A DNA stretch of 64,000 nt from positions 1-64,000 of the forward strand of contig NCSJ02000080.1 in NCBI GenBank assembly GCA_002812745.2, given 5' to 3'. Under the pieces are notes generated by a model, which worked only from the letters and a program-made list of their open reading frames with translations, was not told where the DNA came from and made no database searches. Position numbers and translations under genes: made by a program. This stretch comes from Scytalidium lignicola (Eukaryota; Ascomycota; Leotiomycetes). Positions 11,194 to 22,940 of the stretch are shown in pieces; positions within the stretch are counted from its first letter, which is position 1, and each line of letters starts with the position of its first letter.

Positions 11194-13429
11194 TCAATTC
11201 ATATCCGTTATCCAGTCACTCAACATCCAATTTCCTACAGAATCAAATGTAGCACCAATTGATCCTCGGTGAGCATCAGCTTCGAAAGCAGAGGGCATCA
11301 TTCCATCAAGACTATTCAATTCTATAGATCCCCCTGTCCAAGCTGGCGGTATTGTTATTGGCCCTGGGTTGCTGTATGGCTCAATTAAGGCCACAGGTCT
11401 CCTCTCTATTAGAATATCACCTATATGGTTTCTATTATCATGGGTTGGTTGTAAGAGAGATGTTGAGTGCATGGAAATTCCATTTGCCTTAAATGCACCT
11501 TTGTCTTCAGACCTTGATCCGTAAACAAAACCCCACTTGCTGGATAACTCAGGTCCAAATGAACTGAAAAAATTTAGTCCCTCAGGCATCTCACTTAGGA
11601 CAGGGGGTCCCTCTATCTGGGATTCCTTTTTGACAGCCTGCATGGCATGTTTGATGACCCGTTGGGCACCAAATCCCGTTGGAAATCGTTTGGTGAGCTC
11701 ATTTAGAGCTTGGTTAAGAATTTCAAGCTCTGGCTCTGCCTTGGCCCACAACGTAGGGTACCTATAGCATAGAAGCTGAGTAATTGCTGATGCAAGAATG
11801 TGAAATATAAAAGTAGACGCAAGCATAGAAACGTCATCTCTAGCTATAAACTCTTCATAAATACCAGCTACAAACGAAGATGCCAGCAATGCTACGGTAG
11901 ATAAGTTACCGCCTGGTACAGTAGGGCGGTACAAGATCGTCAGAGCTGTGAAATATGGAATGTGAAGTTGCCGTGTCTTAAACTGATATGGAGCAAGTTT
12001 ACCAGTTTGCTGGTCATAGAGACATAGATCAGGAGGTAGATTTTTGATCCAATCCGATAGTCTAGTTTCAATCGATAAAGTGCGAGCGCGGCCAAGAATA
12101 CCGCGGACTGAAGCTTCCGTGATATCGGCCAAAATAGAAGCGATTTCCACATAAGCAATGAATAGATGAGCATCCTGATTAGCCGTTGGGAAATCATCAA
12201 GAGTAGGCCTCCGGACATTGTAATCTTCCATGCATATTGATCTTGGTCGACCATGACTGAGTGATATCATGCAGTCTCTTATCTGAATATGTAACATGAA
12301 TACTTGTAAAGTTGCGAAAGGGTTGGCTTGCAGTACTCACAAAAAGAACCCACCATAGTCTCCGACGAAGGCTCGCCTCAGGTTGCTTCGGATTAGGCTC
12401 TCTATGTAGGCCAACTTGGTGTGCGAGAGCCACCCCCATATGTTGCCAGAAACTGCTTGCGTTCATGGAAACATGCTCGGGGCCACTCGGATTCCACCAC
12501 TGCACAACACATATTGCGCGAATTACAGTGAGCGGGTCCTTTTCGACATCCATATGAAATAGAGCTTTGGCTCGCTGGTAGAAAATCCGGCCAGCTTCCT
12601 GAAGTTTTGGAGCAGTTAATACTCTACTTCCAGCGGCGAATACTGCGTGTAGAAGTAACATTGATGGTTTTGGCCCATCCAATTCATCTTTATCGACAAT
12701 TGGCATCCATGGCGCACATCTCTCCATATAACTCTCAATCAAACTGGATCGCATAGCTCGAGAAGGAAGATCGAAAGCACCTATATCATGAAGGTATCGC
12801 ATATCCGATTCTGGAATGTGGAACTGATTTTCCTGCGAGTACAGTCTAGCATCCTCCTCGTCAATTGGTACCACTCCGCTGATATATTCCGCCCGGCCGA
12901 GATAGCTTCCCGGAGGACTTAAAATAGATATGGTAGGAGGTGTCACAGCTACTTCTGTCTGCGCATGCTCTAATTGTGAGTCACCCACTGAATGAGGCAG
13001 CAAGGTGTGCGAAGCAGAATTTGGATTCCAGGATGGATTGACCTTGGATGATGCATCTCCACTTAGCCTCTGAGGACTCTGAGATGGATCTCTATGATCT
13101 CGTTTTCTTTTCCGTTCATGGGGTCTTTACTTTCCACAATATATAGTCAGCGGCAAGAGAAAGAGGAGGGGGTCCAGGTAAAGGAGTGCAAGGGGATGAA
13201 GAAAATAAACATTGAATACAGAAATGCTTGCCTGCATGGTATACTGGCGGCCCGACAATTTGAGCAAAAGCTGACACCAGGAGGCTTATCACAGCGAATC
13301 TAAATAGTCGTCTCAAGTCAACATTGGGGCATTCCGACGAGGTAAGTGGACAATGCAAACCTTCTTTTTGTGGCATGCTGAACAAGCCTTTGCTGAGATT
13401 CTCTCACCCTGCATGACCTGCGAAAACAT
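11194..13429 (-). CDS. Zn2Cys6 transcription factor with fungal middle-homology domain
   Basis: Exons on the minus strand: 13429-13361, 13299-13232, 13124-12341 and 12282-11194, a 669-aa protein whose total length is in frame. The zinc cluster, ACSACHKKK then IRCDKPP...CSNCRAASIPC, is split by the first intron. The second intron has a GC donor (GCAAGC), needed to keep the last cysteine. Basic ERKRKRDHRD follows. The rest shows the usual fungal_TF_MHR features: AP-W-M-P-I-V-D near the start, RRRLWWVLF followed by RDCMISLSHGRP. The overall pattern resembles the cutinase-regulator CTF1-alpha/acetamidase-regulator class. The start could be the MQGER methionine at 13,414. It lies between the alcohol dehydrogenase and the transposon nest, and is a second candidate regulator of the set. 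Confidence 0.85.
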
Positions 13430-13609
13430 GTCTTCTACAATATCCTTCAGCTCCGTTATTAAAATATATTTGTAGCAGGACGTTAGAAAGAAGATCGCAA
13501 CCAATGGGGCACAGGCAGAAAACCTGGGGAGCATTGATAATAGTGCTAATGCCTGAGGCCTTAAACCCCAAGAAATCATTTCGACCCCACAGCGCTAAAT
13601 TAGTAGTTA

Positions 13610-14143
13610 ACATAATTACCGAACAGCCGGCCTCACCGAACACTTCCCCTCCACTTGAGCCTTCAATTCCAAATATTCAACCACAAACAGCAAATATTCA
13701 ATTCAATTCAATGACTAGCTAAATTAAGGCATTCAGTTATTTTATATCCTGAAATTTCACATCCTGAGCATGTTGGTGGTCGCCATGATGATGCTTGTAG
13801 AAAATTAGGGGATATCAAAAGATTGGTCACCTCCACTACATTTTGTAAGAGTAGGGGGCTACCACAAACGGGCCACTTTTAAGCAAACTATATCCACCCC
13901 CCTTAAACTTTACATACATATCAATTTACTGATACTTTTAATTCAAATTACAAAGTAACCAAATTTCAGAATCATATATTTAAACAATTAATTTATCTCG
14001 TATGCTAATTATTTTTTCGAGTATATGAGTTAATCGTTTGACATATTGCTATACTTAGAATATTAGACAAAGAATCAAAGAATACAGAGACCCCGCATTC
14101 GCTAATATACAAAGATTTCTGCTAGACGGTTCCGGGAATTACG
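13610..14143. mobile_element. Short internally deleted Fot1/pogo-like element
   Basis: The right end CCGGGAATTACGT followed by TA (about 14,132-14,145) matches the terminal repeat of the larger element beside it, and the left part from about 13,610 resembles that element's first 240 bases (for example the CTAGCTAAATTAA segment at about 13,714 and again at about 14,260). It is therefore a copy reduced to about 530 bp, without transposase. Its left terminus is more diverged than its right. It lies just upstream of the Zn2Cys6 gene and may affect its 5' region. Confidence 0.5.
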
Positions 14144-14160
14144 TTATGCGGAGTAAATTA

Positions 14161-15998
14161 ACGTAATTCCCGGTCTACCGAGACACCTCCCCCACCACCT
14201 GAGCATTCAACACTAAATATTCAATCACAAAACAAATATATTGCGATATATCTAATTGCTAGCTAAATTAAAGCATTTATTTATTTTATGCTCTGTACTT
14301 CCACACCTTGAGCACTTAGATAGCCGTCGTTGTAGTGTTAGCAAAGTCTGTGTTATACTCTCTAGATTTGCTACCTCCACCACTTCCTGAGCAATTGTAC
14401 TTGATTAAGCTATTTCTTAAGCCTTTTGTACTCTTAAGGAGCTTTTATAAGCTATTCACNTTTTTAAATCTTTTAGCTTTTTGTTAAATTGATTAGTTAA
14501 CAACCTTTAAATCATCTTTTTCTTTTGTTAAAAATATAATATTATATATAGTCATTTAACACTCTTTTAAAAGTTGAGCAAATACAATTTTAATAAGTAT
14601 AAAAGAACTTTAATATTACTAGAGTTTTAATTAAATAATCTTATACTATTTCTGTAATTAAATTAAATTATATAATATCTCAAAGATCTAAAGTACTTTA
14701 AAATTACTATAAGAACTTTTAAAAAGTATAGAAATCTTCTTAAACTCAAGTTGTAATTTAAATATAATACAATCAAGATTATAAAGAACTAATCTAGTAC
14801 TTGTAAATCCTTGATTAATATTACTTGATTTAAAAGTTTCTTATTGTACAATTAAATATATTTCCAGAAAATCAAGCTTGTTAATATATTAAATATTAAA
14901 GTGCATTTTCCTCTTTACTAGATTATTATATACACACTTTAAAACAGTAAAATAACTTATATCTAAAAGTTATAAAATATAAGATAAATGTAAAAATATA
15001 CAAATTGTTCTAAATACAATATTAGTCGAATTTAAAAGCTATATAACTATTATAACTATTAAAAACAAATATGTAATATTAGCTTTTAAGCTTAACTTTA
15101 CTAAATAGATTAAAGGTTTTCTAAAGTTAATTAAGGCTAATTATATTATTTGTCCATTTATTATTATTAACAACAATTCTTTAACTTTATAATAAGTTAT
15201 TATACTAACTAAAGAATAAAACCTTTCTTTTAAATATAATTAAAGGTAATAAAACTTAACTATAAGCATTAACTAATTTAATTGCTATAATTTACTTTTT
15301 ATTGTTAAATTCTAAAAGTAAAAGTTTACTATAATAATTAAAAGATATAATTACTTTAATAAAAGTAATAATACTTATAATAAAGCTTATATTATTGAAG
15401 TTATAAATGTTCTTATCTAATATTCTATATTATACTTTTATAATTATTACATTATCAAATTACTTTTAAATAAACTTTAAATCTTTGCATTTAGCTTGTT
15501 TATAATTATACTAACATATATATTTGATAGTTAACTTTAAATAATACTTGAGAAAATCTTTAAATCAGTTTTTGCCTACAAAACAAGAAGAAGGTTTACT
15601 ATACTTAACAATTAAAATATTAACTATTAACTATATACTTAAAGGTTTAAAAGGTAATTCTTGTTTGCTTATAGAAAATATTTACTATACAAGTAATTCT
15701 TTCTCAAGTTAACTTATTCTATAGCTTTTAATATAAGTAGTTAATTGTTAAACGTAGTTATACAAGCATACATGTAATATACTAGCAAATACATTAAAAG
15801 CATATGCTACTTTTCGAATAAACATGATTTTTTGAGTTTTAATCGTGTTTATAACAAAAAGGACTTGTTCTTCTTGACATAGATTAATTTTTTTGGTATT
15901 ATAATGTGTTTTGGTTGAAAAATAAATAATTAAAGATAGTAGTGTTAGTAGAATTGATGATTTGGTGAGGAAGTGTCTTAGTAGACCGGGAATTACGT
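14161..15998 (-). mobile_element. RIP-decayed Fot1/pogo-like DNA transposon
   Basis: The terminal inverted repeat ACGTAATTCCCGGTCTAC occurs at 14,161-14,178 and inverted at 15,981-15,998, with TA on both sides, the target duplication of the Tc1/mariner-pogo group. The repeats can be extended to about 38 bp if C-to-T differences are allowed. The inside is very AT-rich. On the minus strand the transposase start can still be read: around 15,750-15,900 EEQVLFVINTIKTQKIMFIR and AYAFNV resemble the N-terminal helix-turn-helix of Fot1-like proteins, and near 15,480-15,600 VGKN*FKDF...YNYKQAKCKD resembles their second DNA-binding segment. It is inactive. An N lies at 14,460. Confidence 0.7.
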
Positions 15999-16020
15999 TA
16001 CTAATCAAACATAGCTTCTC

Positions 16021-17301
16021 GCACCCTTAGCGAGGCGGTGAAGCCAGTATATTGCCGCTTTTATAAACGTACATTGTTTACTTTATCCTTCTTACTTATT
16101 TACTACTACTTTTACTACTGTTTTAATGGTTTAAAATATTTTAACACATGTACGTTACAAAACAAAGGTTCAGGACAGCTATTCTAAACGCCATGCAGCT
16201 TAGGAATTAGGAGTCCTTAATAGAATAGCTCGAGAGTAGCTCAAAAAGGAAAATCGTGTCCAAAAGCCTGCTGGTAAACTGTTGAAGCCTTTTGATTCTA
16301 CTATTCTTACAATTATCTACTGGTTTACTAGCTATTATGATTAGTATATAACTTTAATTAAACAAATCAAAAAGAAGTTTAATTTAAAAGTATTTAAGCT
16401 TACAATTCTAAAAGTTTTAACATGCTTTAGATATCATTATCATATTTCTGATTATAAGCTTGAAACTTCAGCAAAAAACATGTTATTATATTGAATTTTT
16501 AGCATTAGAAACTAAGATAAACTACTTTAGTATTAGAAGAATAAAATATACACAGATAAAACTATTATATGCACAAATATACTTAGATATTAACGATTGC
16601 TCAGAGTAAGAGATAAACAGCAAAGGCTTGATTGTATTTAATTTACCTTTTATTTTAGTTATAAGTCTATTATAGCATAAGCTGCTATTAAGTATAATTA
16701 CAAATTAAAGCTTTATTTTATTTCATATGAAGAAGAAGGTAAAAGGTTTACTTAAAAGAAATATGCTAGTCAAATCCTTAAAAGGCTATTGAAAGAGATA
16801 TTTGAGGCAAAACGATTGGAGCAAAGTTTCAAAACATAAAAAGTAAACTAGTGTGTAGAGAATAACAGCCGAGTACATAGTAAAAAGAATATAGCCAAAA
16901 ATGAAGGGTTATGTAATAGTATTCAAATTGAATACTATATCAATTCAATTGATTAGCCTCCTCAATCCCCTGATTTGAATCCAATTGAAAATATATAGCA
17001 AGTCCTTAAGCAATTACTTAGAAATTACAAACTAGCAGGTGGGTAGAAGCTGAAGGAGCTCAAAGTGGCCATGCAAGATATATAGGAGAATGAGGTATCA
17101 ATTGAACGGTATATTAACCACTTTATTGATACTATGCCTGAAAGGATAGCAAAGGTCAGGATGCGAAAGGGGGGCCCTTCAGGGTGGTAGTGGTAATAGT
17201 AGTAGTAGTAGTAGTAGTAGCCGCCTTGTACAGTAGTAATAAAATAGCAATGTGAAAATGCCTTTTTTGGGTGGCAGAATTGCCTCGCTTACATGGGGTG
17301 C
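16021..17301 (+). mobile_element. Tc1/mariner-like transposon remnant
   Basis: About 1.3 kb, typical for Tc1-like elements. Near its end (about 16,958-17,190) the plus strand reads PPQSPDLNPIENI*QVLK, the Tc1 DDE signature, followed by RNYKLAGG*KLKELKVAMQ, DI*ENEVSIERYI, all stops being TAG where tryptophan is expected. Upstream, weaker coding traces (LGVLNRIARE*LKKENRVQK) fit the helix-turn-helix part. GCACCCTTAGCGAGGC at 16,021-16,036 is roughly mirrored by GCCTCGCTTACATGGGGTGC at 17,282-17,301 and may mark the inverted repeats, though they are imperfect. Inactive. Confidence 0.7.
17194..17222. repeat. (TAG)n microsatellite
   Basis: Roughly eight TAG/AGT units in a row directly after the Tc1-like transposase remnant. 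Confidence 0.8.
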
Positions 17302-17663
17302 GGGAGCCTTTTCTTGCACTCCCTTACGTACCAAGGACTTGTATACCATAATATTCCCTATATTAACTACTATTAAGAATATCGATTTTGAAATAAGATC
17401 AATCGATTTCAAAAACTAATGAAAATTAGATTAAGTTGCCAATAGTCAATATATTCAGTATAAAGTGCATATACGAAGACGAGCTTGACAAGCTGCTGTA
17501 AATTCAATTTGTTGTTTGTTCTATTCACTGTGCCATATATAATCTATCTTCTTTAAAGATAACTACTTAGTTTTATGCAATATGAGATTTCCTATATAAA
17601 TATACGCTAGATACCATGCGCCTGGAGCGACTAACGCCATAATGCAAATAATGCATGCTATTT
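17302..17663. other. Intergenic, no gene seen
   Basis: AT-rich spacer between the Tc1-like remnant and the 3' end of the acyl-CoA ligase gene; I see nothing else in it. Confidence 0.5.
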
Positions 17664-19611
17664 CTATAGTCGCGCTCTTTCTGCAATGGGTTTTGATTTC
17701 CATACCTGCACATCTGGGTGACCCTCAGCTGGAAATAGTTCTGTCCTCAGTTTCTTCTTTATAACCTTGCCGGATACAGTCTTAGGTAGCTCGGGCACAA
17801 CACGCAGAAGTGTTGGCATCTTATATCCTGCTAGGCGAGATCTTAGATCTTGCCGAAGTGCATCCAATGTAAGAGATTCCTGATCTATATTAGTAGAACT
17901 CATCGGGACTCTATAGTAGGCAGCTCACTCTATCTTTTAGCACGATGGCAGCCGCAACTCTTTGGCCAAATTCTTCATCTTCCACTCCTACGACCATGGC
18001 TTCCAGCGTGTAATCCAACCCCAAGATCTCTCGTTCAATATCCAAAGCCGAAATCTTGTAGCCACCAGATTTGATAACTAGAGGAATTGGTAACTAAACC
18101 TTACTATATTAGCAACAGTTGACTTACTGTCGATTGATGCTCGGCCCATGATAAAGTAGTATGGGCCAACTCGTCGCGCAATGTCTCCAGTCTTAAAGAA
18201 TCCGTCTTCTCGAAAGGATGCCGTCGTTGCTTCTGGCTCATGTAAATATCTATTTTAGTTAATAAAAATCCTTCAAGGTGCCACTATACTACAATCTGAC
18301 CTTGAAAACATGAAGGGGCTCTTGATAAGGATTTCCCCTTCATCCCCATCTGAAAGCTGGATCTCTAAACCAGGCATAACTTTCCCAACTGAACCCTGCA
18401 ATTAAGTTAGTACGTGCTAAGTTTATTGTCTTATTTAAACTCACGTCTGGGCAGTTTGTGTCTCCCGGTTGCACTGTGAAGGCACCGCTAAATTCTGTTG
18501 TCCCATATCTCTCTAAGATCTTCTTTCCGCCTAGCAATGCAGACCATTTCTGTTGTAAGGAGAACGGTAAAGCAGAAGTCCCACATAGCAGACCCTTAAA
18601 ATTACGTGCAGCAGCAATGTATTCTTCCATTTCGTGAGTTGGAAGTTTGCAGATATTAGTTTCGAAGTAACGCATCAATCTCATGTACATTGTCGGAACA
18701 CCCGAAAATAGAGTAAGTCCTCCCCGTCGCCAGCGTTCCCAGACATTAGCTGGATCAAATCCACTTGAGTGAAATTCAATGCAGGAGCCAGATTGAAGGA
18801 ATGGTGCGAAAGTGGTACTAATGCCTGTGGCATGGTGAACTGGGAGGTTGTGCATGACTGTATCATCCGGACCAAGATTGTATAAATCGGCCATCATTTG
18901 AGCACTACTATCAAGGAAAGATCTTCTCTTAACGGCACCTTTTGGTGGCCCTGTGGTTCCAGATGTGAAAATCACCAAACCAGAACCGTAGTAATCAAGG
19001 AAGTGATCGGATGAGACAATGATGTCTGAAGGTTCGAGAGTTGGTCTAAACAGATGTGGTCGGATATCAATAGAGTGGAATCTGGGGTTAAAGTCACTGG
19101 ATATTTCTTTTGCCAACGCATTACCTAGTTTCATACATCTCTGTGAGGTCAATACCGTAACGGCTTCAGATTTTTTTACGAAGTACGTTGCCTCTTGCAC
19201 AGGGAGTGCAGGCGCTGTAGCATTTTATTGATCAGCATACTAGAAATTATCGCTCGCAGAAACGAAACTTGGAGACTTACACAGAGGTACAATAACACCC
19301 CCAATGGCAAGTATAGCGAGAAATCCAGTTGCAAACTCATATCCACCGGGAGCCAGCAAGTTAAAGAAAACCTCTTCTCCATCCCAGAGTCGCTGTTGGG
19401 TCTTCTCATCTAAAGAGTCATATAATACATTTCGTAGGTGTAGAACATCGGTCAACAGCTGTAAGTGAGTTGCTGCGAATCCATTCGTCACGTCGTTGAT
19501 TGCTATTAACTCTTCTCGACTAGCATATCCAACCAGTCGAGTGAAAATGGGGAACTTTGGAAGGATATTTGGTCCCACATGCTTGGGACGAGAATGCAAA
19601 GTGGAACCCAT
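17664..19611 (-). CDS. Acyl-CoA ligase (AMP-binding, ACSF3/malonyl-CoA synthetase-like), PTS1
   Basis: Activates a carboxylic acid to its CoA ester with ATP. Exons on the minus strand: 19611-19281, 19214-18445, 18395-18301, 18249-18128, 18077-17929 and 17879-17664, giving 560 aa in frame. The last intron uses a CTACTAAT branch point and an ATCAG acceptor. Motifs are FTSGTTGPPKGAV (P-loop), ERYGTTEFSGA, TGDIARR, GRASIDIIKSGGYKISALDI (hinge) and KTVSGKVIKKKL near the C-terminus with the AMP-binding lysine. The protein ends in ARL, an accepted PTS1 variant, so a peroxisomal location is likely. The best family resemblance is to the ACSF3 group, but substrate cannot be told. It is head-to-head with the enoyl-CoA hydratase gene. 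Confidence 0.9.
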
Positions 19612-20133
19612 TATTCAATATAGCAACTGAGAAATCATCTTTAAGTTGGAAGGCACAATTTTGATATAGAAAAGCAACGGAGAGAGTATGCTGAATGTTA
19701 TCTTCGGCACCAAATTTCCCCCCATTCCCGAGTCCTCAACCGCACCGAGGGCAAAAAAAAAAAAAAAGCCATGTCCATTACCTGACCAAGCTTCTAGAGC
19801 CTGAATGCTACTACATCCGTTAGAGAGTGGATTGGCTGCGGCGAGGATAAACATGGGGATGGAATTTTCTCCTTTGCTCTCATGCAGTTTCGGCGTTTGA
19901 TGTCAGCGGCCAGTTTCCTGATGCGGAATAGCAGTCCCTTACAATTAGAGCCGGCGATTTGATATGTCCACATTCGGCGATTTGTAGAACATGGGGAAAC
20001 TGGTCTGGGCCTCGGCAAACTTCGTTCATCGACGCCCGAGATGGATCCAAATAATATGTCATCGTAGTTGGACCGAATATGTCTAACTGATGTCGCTGTT
20101 GTCACCCTCCATCACGTACTACGTCCCATCGAC
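19612..20133. promoter_or_regulatory. Shared promoter, acyl-CoA ligase / enoyl-CoA hydratase
   Basis: This 522-bp region between divergent starts contains TTTCGGCGTTTGA (19,888-19,900), CCGGCGATTT (19,951-19,960) and ATTCGGCGATTTG (19,972-19,984), copies of the core found in the other two bidirectional promoters. A 15-base A run lies at about 19,746-19,760. Confidence 0.5.
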
Positions 20134-20977
20134 ATGACTTCTCCCGATTACACTGTTGAACGCGATGGCAACATTTTCATCATCACACTGCAGAGGGCGC
20201 CGGAGAATAGACTCAATTCAAAGGTCTGCCAGGCGCTCATAAAAACGTTCAATGATATTCAGAAAGAGCTTGGACCGGGTTCCGAAGGTGCTGTCATAAC
20301 TCGTAGCAATAGTCTCAAGTTCTTTAGTACTGTAAGCAGAACGGATTTCCTTATGAATGATTCTTATCTGGTTTGCTAACCCCCTGGATTATGTAGGGGT
20401 TAGATCTTGATGAAGGCGATACTAACCCCTTCGCCAATAGCGAAGGATTTTACCCTGTATTTCCTCCTCTCTTCTCCCTCTCTCTGATTATTTCTTTTAA
20501 ACATCTGTTCAGTTGTTATACACTATTCTGGACTTTCCATTCCCAACCATCGCCTGCATCACCGGCCACACATTTGGAGGAGCATGTCTCTTATCATTAG
20601 CACATGATTACCGAATCATGAACTCGGATCGTGGCTTCTTCCAGATGCCACCCGTCAACATCGGCCTCCATTTCGATGGCATGGGCGCTTTGCCGAAAGC
20701 TAAGCTTGCTCCAAAGGTGGCACGAAAGTTGCTGTTAGAGGCTCACAAATACACTAGCAAAGAAGCTTTTGAGGATGGTATTGTAGATGCAATTTCTCCA
20801 CCAGCAGAATTATTTAATGTTGCCATGCAATATGCACAGAAGTGGCAAGGAAAGGCTAAAGCTGATGTTTATGGTGTACTTCGAGGTGAACTAGTAGGTG
20901 AGGCGTTAGCAAAGCTGAAGGGAGTAAGTTATGTACATAGCAGGATGATTGCTCGTCGACCCAAGGTTAAGCTTTAG
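20134..20977 (+). CDS. Enoyl-CoA hydratase/isomerase family protein
   Basis: Exons 20134-20331, 20397-20456 and 20513-20977 code for 240 aa. The crotonase fold is recognisable: NRLNSKVCQAL near the N-terminus, KFFST-GLDLDEGD (oxyanion-hole region), then CITGHTFGGACLLSLAHDYRIM and PPVNIGLHF. It most resembles the short fungal enoyl-CoA isomerase (ECI-like) proteins. The upstream in-frame ATG at 20,068 is less likely because MTSPDYTVERDGNIFIITL is the usual crotonase beginning. The C-terminus is KVKL; VKL is at best a weak PTS1. With the ligase and the acyl-CoA oxidase it supplies a partial beta-oxidation set; no 3-hydroxyacyl-CoA dehydrogenase or thiolase is in the window. Confidence 0.88.
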
Positions 20978-22940
20978 ATCCTTAGAATGTATACTATGAT
21001 ATATATATTAACTCTAACTTTTCCTTGCAACTGTTCTTTTTTTCATTGATTGGAAACTTAATTGGGCATATTTTTATACTCACTGGTATACGATGACAAA
21101 CAGGAAATTCAATAAATGTACTAATCTGTCACTTAAGGTAATTCCTATTCTCGTGAAATTACAAGTCGACATTGTGCCTAAACTTGATGTGCACCATTCG
21201 CATCTCACTTATACGACAATGGTAACATCTGTAAACTTTCTAGCGTACTTCACGGCCTCAAATCCATGAACATTGGCAACGTGTGAGATAATTTGATGTA
21301 ATATTTATGTTTATTATTGTGTTTTTTAGTATTATTTAGTAACTCCTTTTTTNATGCTTTATATTTCAGGACCGCATATTATTATAATAAATATCCGATG
21401 TTAAATGTGATTTTAGGGTTTAAAATCACAATTATTGGATTATATGGTCTTAGCTACCAATGCTGATTCCGTGAGAAATTGGATATATATTAAATAATAA
21501 TATATAAATTCAAATTGGTTATTGAATTTGGTAGGGGCAGTTTTGCTCCATTTTGCGGTAAATTTCACTGATCCGACTGATAGGGATTTACGTTAACTAT
21601 CAGGATTTGACTGGCTATTGTGCAGGGAATAGGCTAGAACACATATAAATTGTATGATGGCGGTAGTGCAAGTAATCTAGTAATTAACAACTACTTAGAC
21701 TGTTACAGACTTTTATCATCCTTATAAGACTAATGATTGTATTGCACAAAGCATTGATATATTTCTTTGCAAAATACAATTACCTAGCTCTCTTGATGTA
21801 GGATCCACTTCGTTAAATCCTACTACTAGGAAACTATAAGTTAACTTCAACAAGCTCTAACAAGTAGGGGGTTCATCCATCTATCCACCCAAAAAGTAGC
21901 CGACCAGCTGGACCCCGGATTAATCCTGCGGCCTAGCTTACGTTTAAGCAATTTTCTCAAACATTTAGACTCCATCACTCGACCTAGGAGTATGTTCCAT
22001 ATCCTCTACTCCCTCTACAATGGGCTTCATCTGCGCTATGTGATTAATATGGGTTATATGTTCCTCAGTCTTTTCATAGTTGATGAGTATTTTACCATGT
22101 TTATTATAGCGCTGAGGCTCGTTTTTAGCAACATTGACAATATTGAATTAACTTTTTGTTTTGTGAAAAATGGTATTCATCTCTTTAAGAGAACGATATG
22201 CAGTTTTGGGATAAAAGAAGTAAATAACAGAAATGATAAATGCATTGATCATAGTAAAGATAATGTATGTTCTATATTCAATCGAGGAAAATGAAACGAG
22301 AGTAATTATCATGACTATGAAATTGAAAGCTTATTAAAGATTAGAATCAATAATATATGTTGACTGGAAACGCAGGAATACAGAACCACTATTGTATTGA
22401 TTGCTTGAGGAGTCTACAACTACAGCAGATTCTATATATACAGAGAGTTACAGCTGTAAAACCGTTATGGTCAACAGTTACGGTNGTACAGGCACCCTAC
22501 GGGTGCCTATGGTTGCCTACAGTGGTAGCCTACCGTAAACCCTATCCGTAAGCCCTAGCATAGGCAACCGTAAGAACACTGTGAAGTGGCATCCGTAAAC
22601 TCCAAATATTGCAACAACTACATAATAATTTAAAATCAGTTATCAGCTAGTTATTAACCGGTTGATAATCAGTTACAACATTGGGCTTGACTTGATTAGG
22701 TATTATAAATATAGACTTTTTACTGTATTAGTTTATGAGGCATGCTCTACTTGACTTTTTCAGCCCTTAAACTCCAGGCACCAATCTACAAAACAGCCAT
22801 AGCCGTTAGAGAACGCTTGTTTGTCAAGTTAACCATCAAATGGATGAGTAGGAAATGAAGCTTATATTGTACGTACAATTACAAAGTAGACGATGAATAA
22901 ATTATATGGTTAATATGCGTTGGTCTAGATCAATCATCTA
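20978..22940. other. AT-rich intergenic block, probable decayed repeat
   Basis: No coding region is supported. It holds Ns at 21,353 and 22,485 and a segment near 21,840-21,960 with normal base composition. GGCACCC-TAC-GGGTGCC is a small palindrome at 22,491-22,507, and CCGTAA recurs several times between 22,480 and 22,610. Function unknown. Confidence 0.5.

Noticed and set aside
17850..17929. Apparent frameshift near the end of the acyl-CoA ligase
   Set aside because: An intron with a CTACTAAT branch point and ATCAG acceptor (17,880-17,928) joins the exons in frame, so no error is needed.
22550..22610. CCGTAA repeats as telomere-like sequence
   Set aside because: The unit is not the fungal TTAGGG/CCCTAA repeat and the copies are not in tandem.
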